A stretch of DNA of 64,000 bases from an uncultured Bacteroidales bacterium (lineage in GTDB: Bacteria > Bacteroidota > Bacteroidia > Bacteroidales > UBA932), in contig CALYTI010000005.1 in the NCBI GenBank assembly GCA_945487035.1, positions 1-64,000 of the forward strand, read 5' to 3'. Under the pieces are notes generated by a model that had not been told where the DNA came from, did not search any database, and saw only the letters and a list, made by a program, of their open reading frames with translations. Position numbers and translations under genes: made by a program. Position 1 is the first letter of the stretch. Every line of letters begins with the position of its first letter. Below, piece after piece: positions 28,604-37,294 of this stretch.

Positions 28604-29677
28604 CTATTTGTGTGCCTGTTCGAACTCCTGCATGCAGGCTACCAGAGCCTCTACATCCTCGAGTGTGCAGGCGTTGTAGATGGAAGCGCGGAATCCGCCC
28701 ACGCTGCGGTGGCCCTTGATGCCGATAATGCTGCGGCTCTTTGCAAGAGCGGCGAATTCGTCCTGGAGATGCTCGTAGCCCGGAGCCATCACGAAGCATA
28801 CGTTCATAAGCGAACGGTCCTCCTTGTCTGCAGTGCCGACGAACAGAGGGTTGCGGTCGATTTCGGCGTAAAGGGTGTCGGCCTTCTTGCGATTGAGCTC
28901 ATATATGGCCTCGACTCCGCCCATAGACTTCACCCACTTGAGGGTTTCGTTCATTACGAAGATGGAGAATACCGGAGGGGTGTTGAACATTGACTCCTTG
29001 TCGATATGCACGCGCAGGTCGAGCATGGTAGGGATGTAGCGGCTTACCTTGCCGAGGGCGTCCTTGCGGATGATGGCGAAGGTGACACCGGCAGGGCCGA
29101 CGTTCTTCTGGGCACCTCCGTATATCATAGTATATTTGCTGACATCCACCGGACGGCTCATAATGTCGGAAGACATATCCGCGATGAGCGGAACAGGACT
29201 GTCGATATCCTCGTGGATTTCGGTGCCGTAAATCGTATTGTTGGTAGTGATGTGGAAGTAGTCCGCATCGGTAGGGATGGTGTAGCCCTTAGGGATGTAG
29301 CAGTAGTTCCTGTCCTTGGAGCTTGCCACAGCCACGGCCTCTCCCAGCCCCTTAGCTTCTTTGAGGGCCTTGCTTGCCCATACGCCGGTATCCAGATATG
29401 CAGCCTTCTTCTCAAGGAAGTTCATTGCCACATAGAGGAACTCCATAGATGCGCCGCTGGCGAGGAATACGACTTCGTAGTCCTCCGGAATGTGGAGCAG
29501 TTCCTTCCAGAGAGCCCTGGTTTCGTCCATGACGGCCTCCCATTCCTTGGTCCTGTGGGAAATGCAGAGCAGTGATACGCCTGTGCCGGCGAAATTGTCG
29601 ATAGCGGCCTTTGCATTGTCAAGCACTACCTGAGGCAGAAGGCAAGGGCCGGCGTTGAAAACGTGAACTTTGTTCAT
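28604..29677 (-). CDS. serC: Phosphoserine aminotransferase
   Basis: PLP enzyme converting 3-phosphohydroxypyruvate and glutamate to phosphoserine; also used in pyridoxal synthesis. The 357-residue protein starts [18 protein letters not shown], has the PLP Lys in [15 protein letters not shown] and ends with [15 protein letters not shown], all family marks. The ATG at 29677 was chosen over an upstream start at 29746 because the latter lies in yigZ and homologues begin at the NxGP region. It heads the serC-serA-DUF1015 operon; serB is not seen. Confidence 0.97.
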   Translation of the reverse strand: MNKVHVFNAGPCLLPQVVLDNAKAAIDNFAGTGVSLLCISHRTKEWEAVMDETRALWKELLHIPEDYEVVFLASGASMEFLYVAMNFLEKKAAYLDTGVWASKALKEAKGLGEAVAVASSKDRNYCYIPKGYTIPTDADYFHITTNNTIYGTEIHEDIDSPVPLIADMSSDIMSRPVDVSKYTMIYGGAQKNVGPAGVTFAIIRKDALGKVSRYIPTMLDLRVHIDKESMFNTPPVFSIFVMNETLKWVKSMGGVEAIYELNRKKADTLYAEIDRNPLFVGTADKEDRSLMNVCFVMAPGYEHLQDEFAALAKSRSIIGIKGHRSVGGFRASIYNACTLEDVEALVACMQEFEQAHK

Positions 29678-29696
29678 ACTGATTATGGTTAGAAAG

Positions 29697-30308
29697 TTAT
29701 TCTTCTTTTTGGTAACTAAAGTTAAGTATATTCTTTGTCTTTTCAAAAAAATCCTGCTCCAGAGTTCTTCGCACCCTCACTTCCATTGTGCAGTCCATTC
29801 CGAAATCCTGAGCGCGCTGCGGGAGGGCAAGGTCCTTTACGGCCTTCATCACTTCCGGCATAGCTTCGTATGAAAATTGCAGTTTCATCCAGCTGCCGGC
29901 GATTTTTTCGCACTTCTGTGCTTTGTCGAGGGCATCGGCAGTGGCGGTTTTGTAGGCGCGGATGAGTCCGGGGATGCCTAGCTTTATGCCCCCGAAGTAG
30001 CGGACAACTATTACTGCTATGTCGCTCAGTCCCGCGCTGTCGATTTGCCCGAGTATGGGTCTGCCGGCAGAGCCTGCGGGTTCGCCGTCATCACTCGCGC
30101 GCCAGAGCTCGCCACCGCATCCTATGCGGTAGGCCACGCAGTGATGGCGCGCGTCGTGGTACTCCTTTCTCGCCGCTTCCAGCAGGGCTTTGACCTCGGC
30201 TTCGCTCTCCACAGGATAGGCGAGAGCTATGAAACGGCTTCCCTGGTCCTTGAAAAGTCCCTCCGAGGGGGCTGAGATGCTCTTATATTCATCAGAATTT
30301 GAAATCAT
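29697..30308 (-). CDS. YigZ / IMPACT family protein
   Basis: A 203-residue member of the UPF0029/IMPACT family; in E. coli the homologue is YigZ and eukaryotic IMPACT modulates translation control. The family core is clear: [24 protein letters not shown], the [15 protein letters not shown] motif and [19 protein letters not shown]. The ATG at 30308 was preferred to an in-frame TTG at 30326 because the -7 box TAAATTTG (30315-30322) lies between them. It is divergent from the gene at 30347. Confidence 0.93.
   Translation of the reverse strand: MISNSDEYKSISAPSEGLFKDQGSRFIALAYPVESEAEVKALLEAARKEYHDARHHCVAYRIGCGGELWRASDDGEPAGSAGRPILGQIDSAGLSDIAVIVVRYFGGIKLGIPGLIRAYKTATADALDKAQKCEKIAGSWMKLQFSYEAMPEVMKAVKDLALPQRAQDFGMDCTMEVRVRRTLEQDFFEKTKNILNFSYQKEE
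29717..29746 (-). promoter_or_regulatory. Probable promoter of the serC operon
   Basis: Minus-strand TTG (29744-29746), 19-base spacer, TAACTTTA (29717-29724; one mismatch to TAnnTTTG). It lies in the 3' end of yigZ and would give a leader of about 34 bases. Confidence 0.45.
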
Positions 30309-30309
30309 A

Positions 30310-30342
30310 TTGTTCAAATTTAACAATTCTTTTTTATCTTCG
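30310..30342 (+). promoter_or_regulatory. Promoter of the 30347 gene, -7 box 4 bases from the ATG
   Basis: TTG (30310-30312), 22-base spacer and TATCTTCG (30335-30342; one mismatch to TAnnTTTG), then CGCC and ATG. It overlaps the divergent yigZ promoter. Predicts a leaderless mRNA. Confidence 0.45.
30315..30322 (-). promoter_or_regulatory. -7 box of yigZ, 6 bases from the ATG
   Basis: Minus-strand TAAATTTG, then AACAAT, then ATG at 30308. Exact match to TAnnTTTG. No clear -33. Predicts a leaderless mRNA. Confidence 0.55.
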
Positions 30343-30346
30343 CGCC

Positions 30347-30931
30347 ATGATTTATCAATTCCGCGTAACGCTTCCCGGCATAAAGGGGTTCTACAGAATT
30401 TATAAGGTCAATTCTGCCAATACTTTCTACAGTTTCCACAAGCAGCTGCAGGCCGATCTCGAGTTCCCTACCGACCAGCCGATTCTCTTCAAGGCCCTCG
30501 GCCCGGATGAGAATGTAGTTGCAAGATATGCTCTTGTCGATCTCGGCGCAGGCACAGTGGATGATGTTACTATTGCCAAGGCCATCAAGGACGGAGCTAC
30601 ACATTTCGTCTATTTCTACGATACCAAGGCTAAGAAAAACGTAATCATTGAACTCGAAGAAGAACTTCCGGGCAATGATATTACGGTTCCTACTTTGTTG
30701 GATGACTCCAAGGGTCCTAACCCTGCCGCCTTTGAAAACGGTTATGTAGCCTTCGAGGACCTTCCTCAGGAGAAGAAGCGTCTTCCTGGTGAAAAGAATC
30801 CTCTCGCAATGCTTCTCGGCGAAGATGATGACGACGAGGATTACGATGACGAGGACGAAGACGATGAGGATGACAAGGATGAGGAGGATGACGACGAGGA
30901 CGGCAAGGAAATCTACGACGAGAACGAATAG
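30347..30931 (+). CDS. pRiA4b ORF-3-like family protein with acidic tail
   Basis: A 194-residue cytosolic protein. The N-terminal 120 residues match the plasmid pRiA4b ORF-3-like fold (IYQFRVTLPGIKGFYRI, FYSFHKQLQADLEF, HFVYFYDTKAKKNVIIELEE). From about residue 152 the tail is almost only Asp and Glu, with few other residues. The start at 30347 was chosen because an earlier in-frame codon (30299) would lie upstream of the predicted promoter. Role unknown; acidic tails often mimic nucleic acids or bind basic proteins, but this is inference. Confidence 0.85.
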   Translation: MIYQFRVTLPGIKGFYRIYKVNSANTFYSFHKQLQADLEFPTDQPILFKALGPDENVVARYALVDLGAGTVDDVTIAKAIKDGATHFVYFYDTKAKKNVIIELEEELPGNDITVPTLLDDSKGPNPAAFENGYVAFEDLPQEKKRLPGEKNPLAMLLGEDDDDEDYDDEDEDDEDDKDEEDDDEDGKEIYDENE

Positions 30932-30984
30932 ATAACCCTGGTTTTTGCGCTTTCGGTTCCCGGAAGTACAAAGCGGGTAAAAAA

Positions 30985-31008
30985 ATGCCCGGCGGAACCG
31001 CCGGGCAT
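30985..31008 (-). terminator. Rho-independent terminator after the FKBP gene; convergent
   Basis: Inverted repeat ATGCCCGGCGG / CCGCCGGGCAT around a 2-base centre, followed on the minus strand by six T residues. It ends the acyl-CoA synthetase-permease-ROK-FKBP transcript and may also stop the plus-strand gene ending at 30931. Confidence 0.88.
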
Positions 31009-31029
31009 ATCAAATAATTAAGAATTCAC

Positions 31030-31824
31030 TTACTCCTTCTTGCCGACCTTCTCGAGGCTGACATTGAAGATAAGTGTAGCACCAGGTTCAATGCCGCGGT
31101 TGCCGTTGTCACCGTAACCGAGCTTGGCAGGAATGAAGAGTTCGATCTCACCACCTTCGCCGATAAGCTGAAGACCCTCGGTCCAGCCGCGTACAACACG
31201 GTTGAGATAGAGTCTTGCTGCCTCTCCTTCCTCAGGAGTCTGATCGAAGACAGTACCGTCGAGAAGCTGGCCCTTGTACCTTACCCAGATGGTATCGGCA
31301 CCTGCAGGCTTCACATCGTTACCCTCATTGATAATCCTGTACTGAAGACCGCTGGCAGAAACCTTGACACCCTCCTTCTTTGCGTTGGCTGCAAGGAACT
31401 TCTCCTCCTTGTCTCTGTTGGTGTAGAGAGTGTAGTTGCGGCGGTTCTCGAGGAAGCCGTTGAAGAGTTCGTTCATCCTGTTAGGATCTACGCGGAACTG
31501 CTCCTCGAAACCAGGCTGTCCAGGATTGCCCTTGGCATTGAGGAAATCCTCCATACCCTTGCGAATCTGGGCATAGTTGAGATCACCGAAATTGTAATTC
31601 TTGATGAAGCTTCCGAAGTTGATACCTACCAGATAGCTGACATCGTTGAGTTCAGAACGTGAAGGCAGGAAATCCTTGGCTGTCTTCTCCTTTGGAGCAA
31701 CCTCAGCGGCAGCCTCTGTTGCCGCAGCATCGGTTTCTCCTTCTGCGGCCTGCTCAGCCTTAGGCTGGCAAGCCACTACTGCAAGGCCCATTGCAAGGCC
31801 CATAAACAATTTGTTTACTTTCAT
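31030..31824 (-). CDS. FKBP-type peptidyl-prolyl isomerase lipoprotein
   Basis: A 264-residue predicted lipoprotein (lipobox near AVVAC, Cys19), then an Ala/Glu-rich linker, an FKBP N-terminal dimerisation domain (SYLVGINFGSFIKNY ... AQIRKGMEDFL) and a C-terminal FKBP domain (VRYKGQLLDGTVFDQT, LIGEGGEIELFIPAKLGYG, GATLIFNVSLEKV). It should assist folding of envelope proteins in the periplasm. It starts 17 bases after the ROK kinase gene and is the last gene before a strong terminator. Confidence 0.95.
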   Translation of the reverse strand: MKVNKLFMGLAMGLAVVACQPKAEQAAEGETDAAATEAAAEVAPKEKTAKDFLPSRSELNDVSYLVGINFGSFIKNYNFGDLNYAQIRKGMEDFLNAKGNPGQPGFEEQFRVDPNRMNELFNGFLENRRNYTLYTNRDKEEKFLAANAKKEGVKVSASGLQYRIINEGNDVKPAGADTIWVRYKGQLLDGTVFDQTPEEGEAARLYLNRVVRGWTEGLQLIGEGGEIELFIPAKLGYGDNGNRGIEPGATLIFNVSLEKVGKKE

Positions 31825-31841
31825 TTTTATATCTTAAAGTA

Positions 31842-32801
31842 TTAAAGTTCCCAAGCTAGGGCTGATGCACCGAGTATGGCCGCATCAGACTCCTTGAGCT
31901 GCGAGAAGAGCAGGTCAACCTTACCCTTCCAGAGCGGAAGCACATTCTCGTTCATCGCCTTGTAGGTCGGTTCATAGATAAACTCCTTCGAACGGGCAAG
32001 TCCGCCGAAGAGAACAATTGCCTCAGGAGCGGAGAATTCGATGAAGTCCGCAAGCGAGCGTCCGAGCATAGCTCCGGTGAAATTGAACACTCTGAGTGCA
32101 AGGGCGTCGCCTTCCTTTGCCGCCTCATAGACATCCTTGGATGTAATCTTTTCAAGCTCGCGCAGCAGGCTTGGCTCATCTGTCATATCCAGCCACTCGC
32201 GTGCAGTACGGGCAACTCCGATTGCGGAGCAATATGCCTCGAGGCAGCCTGTCTTGCCGCAATTGCACTGGCGGCCGTTGTTGCGCACCGCGCAGGTGTG
32301 GCCGAGTTCGCCGGCAAAGCCGTCGTGACCATAGACAACCTGACCGTTGATTACGATTCCGCTGCCGACTCCGGTGCCGAGGGTAATCATGATGAAATCC
32401 TTCATTCCCTTGGCTGCGCCGTATGTCATCTCACCCACCGCTGCCGCATTGGCATCATTGGTAAGAGAGACAGGGATTCCTCCGAGGGCCTCTGAAAGCA
32501 TCCTTGAGAAAGGCACGGCTTCATTGGCAGCCCACTCGAGATTCGGTGCAAAGGCAATCTCTCCCGTATAATAGTTTCCGTTTGGAGCACCTACTCCGAT
32601 GCCTCGGATTTCGCCAACCTTGTTGGCCTTTACTACAAGTTCCTTGATAGCAGCGGCAAGGTCTGCAACAAAATCTGCAGCATCACTGTGTCCGTCGGTA
32701 CGGATGACACTCTGAACCAGAACGTCACCACGGGCGTCAACTACACCGATTTTGGAGGTCTGGCCTCCTACATCTACTCCTACTACGTATTGCTTATCCA
32801 T
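31842..32801 (-). CDS. ROK family sugar kinase (glucokinase-like)
   Basis: A 319-residue ROK kinase. The ATP-binding motif is GVDVGGQTSKIGVVD, the catalytic Asp lies in LTNDANAAAVGE, and the zinc motif reads GHTCAVRNNGRQCNCGKTGCLE. The substrate is probably glucose or a related hexose. It starts 2 bases after the FHS-type sugar permease gene, so uptake and phosphorylation appear coupled. Confidence 0.93.
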   Translation of the reverse strand: MDKQYVVGVDVGGQTSKIGVVDARGDVLVQSVIRTDGHSDAADFVADLAAAIKELVVKANKVGEIRGIGVGAPNGNYYTGEIAFAPNLEWAANEAVPFSRMLSEALGGIPVSLTNDANAAAVGEMTYGAAKGMKDFIMITLGTGVGSGIVINGQVVYGHDGFAGELGHTCAVRNNGRQCNCGKTGCLEAYCSAIGVARTAREWLDMTDEPSLLRELEKITSKDVYEAAKEGDALALRVFNFTGAMLGRSLADFIEFSAPEAIVLFGGLARSKEFIYEPTYKAMNENVLPLWKGKVDLLFSQLKESDAAILGASALAWEL

Positions 32802-32803
32802 AA

Positions 32804-34045
32804 CTAATCAACTTTTATGTCCTTGTTAACATTTTTGCTGCCGTAAGCTGCATAGAATACGAGATATGCAAGGCAGATGATAATCAGCCAATAGCTCTGA
32901 AGCGAGCCGACCTTGTCTGCAAGAAGGTTCTGGAAGAACGGGATGATACCGCCACCGCAAACCAGGGTCATAAAGATACCTGAAGCGGTTGCCGTATATT
33001 TGCCGAGTCCTTCGGTTGCGAGGTTGAAGATGGAGCCCCACATAACTGAAGTGCAAAGTCCGCAAGCGGAAACAAGCACAAGAGCAAGAGGTGCACCAAA
33101 TACTACGATGTCTGCAGGAACGAAGATGATGCCGAGAACCAGCAATGCGGCAACGGCAGCCGTCACGGTAAGCATTGACTTGCTGCTGACCTTGGCACCG
33201 ATGGCACCTCCGATCAGACGACCGACCAGCATACAGAACCAATATGCTCCGACAAATGAACCTGCGACAGCAGGGCTGAGCACTTCGGAGAAATGGATAT
33301 TGGCTGTGTTCGGAACTCCCACCTCAATACCTACATAGAAGAAGATGGCAACTGCACCAAGCAGGAAGTGGCGGAATGAGAGCGGTCCGTGAGGATCCTT
33401 CTCTGCCTTGCCGGCCAAACGTGCAGCCTTCTCCTCCGGAGTCTCAAGATGAGGCTCAGGGATATTGGTAAACAGGATAACAAGGAATGCAAGAGCAAAA
33501 ATCACCATTGCAATAATCATCACAGGAGCAGCCTTGGCAACGGATGCGTCAGCAATGCTTCCTCCGACTAGCCAACCCACGAAAATAGGTGCTATGGTTC
33601 CTCCGATGGAGTTGCAGGAGCCGCCGAGCTGGATAAGCTGGTTACCCTTGTTTCCGCCGCCTCCGAGAAGGTTGAGCATAGGATTGACAACGATGTTGAG
33701 CATACACATTGAGAAACCGGCCACGAAGGCACCGGCAACATAGACTGCAAATGACTCAACATAACCGGAAAGGAACTGGATACCTACGCCCACGAAGCCG
33801 ACGATAACGGCAGCCAGAGCTGTGAATTTGTATCCTTTCCTCTTGAGGATGATACCTGCAGGAATACCCATACAAGCATAAGCGATGAAGTTTGCAAGGG
33901 TACCGAGCTGTGAAAGAGCCTTTGACGCACCGAACTGATTGGTGACAATCACTCCCATTGAGCCTGCAAGGTTGGTGACGAACGCGATCATAAAGAAGAG
34001 CGCGAACATCACGATTATTGCAGGAAGATTTTTGTTCTTTGCCAT
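32804..34045 (-). CDS. MFS sugar permease, FHS (FucP/GluP-like) family
   Basis: A 413-residue integral membrane protein with 12 predicted helices. The arrangement resembles fucose/glucose:H+ symporters, with GASKALSQLGTLANFIAYACMGIPAG early on, LGGGGNKGNQLIQLGGSCNSIGGTIAPI in the first half and a Gly-rich segment near the end. The adjacent ROK kinase suggests glucose or a similar hexose; the substrate cannot be fixed from sequence. It lies 35 bases after the acyl-CoA synthetase gene. Confidence 0.9.
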   Translation of the reverse strand: MAKNKNLPAIIVMFALFFMIAFVTNLAGSMGVIVTNQFGASKALSQLGTLANFIAYACMGIPAGIILKRKGYKFTALAAVIVGFVGVGIQFLSGYVESFAVYVAGAFVAGFSMCMLNIVVNPMLNLLGGGGNKGNQLIQLGGSCNSIGGTIAPIFVGWLVGGSIADASVAKAAPVMIIAMVIFALAFLVILFTNIPEPHLETPEEKAARLAGKAEKDPHGPLSFRHFLLGAVAIFFYVGIEVGVPNTANIHFSEVLSPAVAGSFVGAYWFCMLVGRLIGGAIGAKVSSKSMLTVTAAVAALLVLGIIFVPADIVVFGAPLALVLVSACGLCTSVMWGSIFNLATEGLGKYTATASGIFMTLVCGGGIIPFFQNLLADKVGSLQSYWLIIICLAYLVFYAAYGSKNVNKDIKVD

Positions 34046-34080
34046 AATTGATTATTGTTTAGTATTCTGATTTTTTCCGA

Positions 34081-35958
34081 TTAATCAAGAGCCTTGAGGT
34101 TCTGCGGGTTCACGAGCTGCTTTCCTTCAGGAGTGTAAGCGTACTCGATTCTCTTCTCAAAGTACTTCTCGACCTTGCCGCGAACGACCTTTGCGGTGGA
34201 GTTTACAAGTCCGTTGGCCTCGCTCCAAGGCTCTTCGCAGACAACAACGGCAGCAGGGAGCCATTTCTCAGGGAACTGGCCGGCGTGAGCGCCACCCTTG
34301 CGGTAGCTGTCGATATCCTTCTGGATGAGAGCGAGCTGAGCTTCCTTGTTGTCCGGAGCCGCAGCACGAAGGGCATCCTTGTTCGGCACTACGAGCACGA
34401 TGGTGTAAGGACTCTGGTTGTTGTGGAGAATAACATTGTCGATATACTTGGAAACAACTGCGAGGTTGTCCTCATATCCTTCAGGAGAATACTTCTCACC
34501 GTCGGAAGAAATGAGCAGGGACTTGAAGCGTCCGGTAACATAAAGATAATCAGGGTCTTCCTTGCAGATGTAGCCGCGGTCTCCGGTATGGAGCCAGCCG
34601 TCAACGATAGTCTGTGCGGTTGCCTCTGGATTCTTCCAGTAGCCGGCCATCACGTTCTCACCCTTGACAACAATCTCTCCGGTCTCGCCGTTAGGGAGCA
34701 CCTTGCCTTCGTCGTCACAGATGATGCACTCCATAGGCCTTACGATACGGCCGGATGAGCCGAAGCGGGCGTGTCCCGGAGCGTTGGAGCAGATGATAGG
34801 AGTTGCCTCGGAAAGACCGTAGCCCTGGAAGGTAGGCATTCCGATTGCGCAGAAGTAGCGCTGGAGCTCGATGTCGAGCAGGGCGCCTCCACCCACGCAG
34901 AAGCGCATCTTGCCACCGAAGGTCTCACGGACCTTGCTGAAGATGAGCTTGTCGAACAGGGCCATAAGAGGCTTTCTCCAGCACTGGAGCAATCCTCCGC
35001 GGTTGTAGTATTCCTTGTTATATGCGATTGCGTTCTTGAGGGCGAAATTGTAGAGTTTCTCAGTGGTCTTGCCCTTCTTCTTGATACCGCTTTCGATGGC
35101 CTTCTTGAAGGTGCGGCTGATTGCAGGAACGGTGAGCATCACGTTAGGATGGATCTCCTGCATTGTAGGGATGATGTTGCGAAGCTGCGCAGTCGGGGTC
35201 TTGCCAGGCACCGTGGCGATGCTTCCGCCGTAGGACATCATGGTGTAGAAGCCGGCAACGTGAGCGAAGCAGTGGTCCATAGGGAGGATGATGAGCATAA
35301 TCTCACCGCGTCCGATGTTGATTACGGAAGCGCCCTGCTCCACATTGGCGGTGTAGTTGCGGTGGGTAAGAAGAATACCCTTAGGGTCAGCTGTGGTACC
35401 GGAGGTGTAGCTGATGTTGGCGTAGTCGTCCGGTCCTACTGAAGCCATTCTGGCCTCAACCTCGCCCGGGTGCTCTTCCATAAACTTGACACCCATTGCA
35501 CGAATCTCGCTGAGGGCGATTTCTCCTTCCTGCAGTTCGATATCGTCCATCACGATGACCTTCTCGATTGCAGGGCACTTGCCGATAACCCTGCGCACCT
35601 TCTCGATTTCCATCTCTGAAGCCACGACGAAGCGCGAATCCGAGTGGTTGATACGGAAAGAAAGGTCATAATCGGATTCCAGCTTATATGAAAGCGGGAC
35701 GTTGACTGCGCCCGCGAAGAGAATTCCAAGTTCCGTAATGACCCAAGCGGGACGTGCTTCTGCGATAAGGGAAACCTTGTCTCCCTTGCCGAGACCAAGT
35801 GCCATAAAACCGGCTGCGAGGATTTTTCCCTCGTCTCTTGTCTTGATGAATGATGTTTCGGTCCAAACTCCGTCCACCTTCTCACGAAGGAAGGTGTCGT
35901 TCTGATACTTGTCAGCGTACCTGTTGACGAAATCAATAATTGTAATTCTTTCTGACAT
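34081..35958 (-). CDS. Long-chain acyl-CoA synthetase (AMP-forming)
   Basis: A 625-residue adenylate-forming enzyme that probably activates fatty acids to acyl-CoA. The P-loop-like motif is ISYTSGTTADPKGILLTHRN, the A5 motif GYGLSEATPII, the A7 motif GWLHTGDRGYI and the A8 hinge VTGRFKSLLISSDGEKYSP; the conserved C-terminal Lys lies in TAKVVRGKVEKYFE. There is no signal peptide. It lies 25 bases downstream of a deoxynucleoside kinase gene and upstream of the sugar permease gene. Chain length specificity is unknown. Confidence 0.93.
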   Translation of the reverse strand: MSERITIIDFVNRYADKYQNDTFLREKVDGVWTETSFIKTRDEGKILAAGFMALGLGKGDKVSLIAEARPAWVITELGILFAGAVNVPLSYKLESDYDLSFRINHSDSRFVVASEMEIEKVRRVIGKCPAIEKVIVMDDIELQEGEIALSEIRAMGVKFMEEHPGEVEARMASVGPDDYANISYTSGTTADPKGILLTHRNYTANVEQGASVINIGRGEIMLIILPMDHCFAHVAGFYTMMSYGGSIATVPGKTPTAQLRNIIPTMQEIHPNVMLTVPAISRTFKKAIESGIKKKGKTTEKLYNFALKNAIAYNKEYYNRGGLLQCWRKPLMALFDKLIFSKVRETFGGKMRFCVGGGALLDIELQRYFCAIGMPTFQGYGLSEATPIICSNAPGHARFGSSGRIVRPMECIICDDEGKVLPNGETGEIVVKGENVMAGYWKNPEATAQTIVDGWLHTGDRGYICKEDPDYLYVTGRFKSLLISSDGEKYSPEGYEDNLAVVSKYIDNVILHNNQSPYTIVLVVPNKDALRAAAPDNKEAQLALIQKDIDSYRKGGAHAGQFPEKWLPAAVVVCEEPWSEANGLVNSTAKVVRGKVEKYFEKRIEYAYTPEGKQLVNPQNLKALD

Positions 35959-35983
35959 TGTTATTTGAAATTTGGGGTTTTAG

Positions 35984-36604
35984 TTACTTCTGGGCGAAAA
36001 GACCGAACAGCTGTGCGTCAATCATATCGGTCAATTTGGAAAAGTCCTCCGGATTGTTGCCGAACTTGATGTGGTCGGCATCAACGATGAGAAGGTTCCC
36101 GTCGTAGGACTCGATCCATTTCTCATATTTTTCGTTAAGTCCGGTAAGATAGTCTATGCGTATTCCCTTCTCGTACTCGCGGCCGCGCTTCTGAATCTGG
36201 GCTACGAGATTAGGGATGGAGGAGCGCAGATAAATCAGCAGGTCAGGATTGCCTACCAGGGACATCATCAAATTGAAGAGGTCAGAATAATTCTGGAAAT
36301 CCCTTGAGGACATAAGGCCCATATCGTGGAGATTGGGAGCGAAAATCCTCGCATCTTCATAGATGGTACGGTCCTGGATAATGACATCGTCGGTCTTTGA
36401 AATATCGACGACATCCTTGAATCTCTTGTTGAGGAAGTAAATCTGGAGGTTGAACGACCACCTCTCCATATCCTCATAGAAATCAGAGAGATAGGGATTA
36501 AATTCGACTGATTCGAATTTCGGAATCCACCCATAGTGCGCGGCCAGCATTTTGGTGAGCGTGGTCTTGCCGCTGCCTATGTTTCCTGCAATGGCTATGT
36601 GCAT
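35984..36604 (-). CDS. Deoxynucleoside kinase, copy 1 of a tandem pair
   Basis: A 206-residue dNK-family kinase (deoxyadenosine/deoxyguanosine type). Motifs: P-loop AIAGNIGSGKTTLTKML, the base-sensing FYEDMERWSFNLQIYFL, IQDRTIYEDARIFA with the DR pair, and the lid motif QKRGREYEKGIRIDYL. It is about half identical by eye to the next gene upstream. Salvages deoxynucleosides in the cytosol. It has its own weak -7 box. Confidence 0.93.
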   Translation of the reverse strand: MHIAIAGNIGSGKTTLTKMLAAHYGWIPKFESVEFNPYLSDFYEDMERWSFNLQIYFLNKRFKDVVDISKTDDVIIQDRTIYEDARIFAPNLHDMGLMSSRDFQNYSDLFNLMMSLVGNPDLLIYLRSSIPNLVAQIQKRGREYEKGIRIDYLTGLNEKYEKWIESYDGNLLIVDADHIKFGNNPEDFSKLTDMIDAQLFGLFAQK

Positions 36605-36624
36605 AACTCTAAAATTATATCCTG

Positions 36625-36632
36625 CAAATTTA
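36625..36632 (-). promoter_or_regulatory. -7 box before deoxynucleoside kinase copy 1
   Basis: Minus-strand TAAATTTG, 20 bases before the ATG at 36604, in the 33-base gap between the two kinase genes. No -33 match at the right distance. Confidence 0.4.
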
Positions 36633-36637
36633 AATAA

Positions 36638-37252
36638 TTATTCGAATAATCCGAAAAGCATAGCATCTATCCTGTCCGTAATGGATGCGAAGTCCTCGGG
36701 GCGATTCTCAAAATCCATACCATCGCCGTCGATTACCAGCAGTTTCCCCTTGTACGAATCTATCCATTTCTCGTAAAGGCTGTTCAGACCTGCAAGATAG
36801 TCCAGGCTGATGCCCTGTTCGTACTCGCGGCCCCTCTTCTGGATTTGGGACACCAGATGCGGAACTGAAGACTTGATGTAAATCAGAAGGTCAGGTTCCT
36901 TTACCAGAGACATCATCAATTCAAAGAGGTCCATATAGGTGCGGAAATCCCTGTCGGAGAGATTTCCCATCCTGTAATTGTTTTCGACAAAGATGTGTAC
37001 GCCCTCCAGGATGGTCCTGTCCTGTATGATAACCTCGTCGCTCCGGCGGATGTCAAGGATATCCTTGAAGCGCTGAGCGAGGAAATAGACCTCCAGATTG
37101 AAGGACCAGCGGGGTATGTCGGAGTAATAATCTTCGAGATAAGGGTTGTATGTGACTGACTCATAGCGGGGAGTCCAGCCATAATACTCTGAGAGCATTC
37201 TGGTAAGAGTGGTCTTGCCACAGCCGATGTTGCCTGCGATACCTATGTGCAT
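36638..37252 (-). CDS. Deoxynucleoside kinase, copy 2 of a tandem pair
   Basis: A 204-residue paralogue of the downstream kinase: P-loop GIAGNIGCGKTTLTRML, DIPRWSFNLEVYFLAQRF, IQDRTILEGVHIFVENN and QKRGREYEQGISLDYL. The differences between the copies (for instance YEDARIFA versus LEGVHIFV) fall near the nucleoside site, which fits the paired dAK/dGK subunits known in some bacteria; specificity is inference. Its promoter overlaps that of the divergent hydrolase gene at 37295. Confidence 0.93.
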   Translation of the reverse strand: MHIGIAGNIGCGKTTLTRMLSEYYGWTPRYESVTYNPYLEDYYSDIPRWSFNLEVYFLAQRFKDILDIRRSDEVIIQDRTILEGVHIFVENNYRMGNLSDRDFRTYMDLFELMMSLVKEPDLLIYIKSSVPHLVSQIQKRGREYEQGISLDYLAGLNSLYEKWIDSYKGKLLVIDGDGMDFENRPEDFASITDRIDAMLFGLFE

Positions 37253-37258
37253 AGACTA

Positions 37259-37290
37259 CAAATTTAACAAGAAAGTCACTATTTTTGCAA
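37259..37290 (-). promoter_or_regulatory. Promoter of the deoxynucleoside kinase pair, -7 box 6 bases from the ATG
   Basis: Minus-strand TTG (37288-37290), 21-base spacer and TAAATTTG (37259-37266), followed by TAGTCT and ATG at 37252. Both elements fit the consensus. Predicts a leaderless mRNA. Confidence 0.65.
37280..37287 (+). promoter_or_regulatory. -7 box of the metallo-beta-lactamase-fold gene, 7 bases from the ATG
   Basis: TATTTTTG, then CAAGGTT, then ATG ATG at 37295 and 37298. It overlaps the divergent kinase promoter. The transcript would start at or just before the first ATG. Confidence 0.5.
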
Positions 37291-37294
37291 GGTT

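Noticed and set aside
32804..34045. Sugar permease and ROK kinase as part of a polysaccharide utilisation locus
   Set aside because: They are bounded by an acyl-CoA synthetase gene and an FKBP gene, with no glycosidase, SusCD or regulator nearby.
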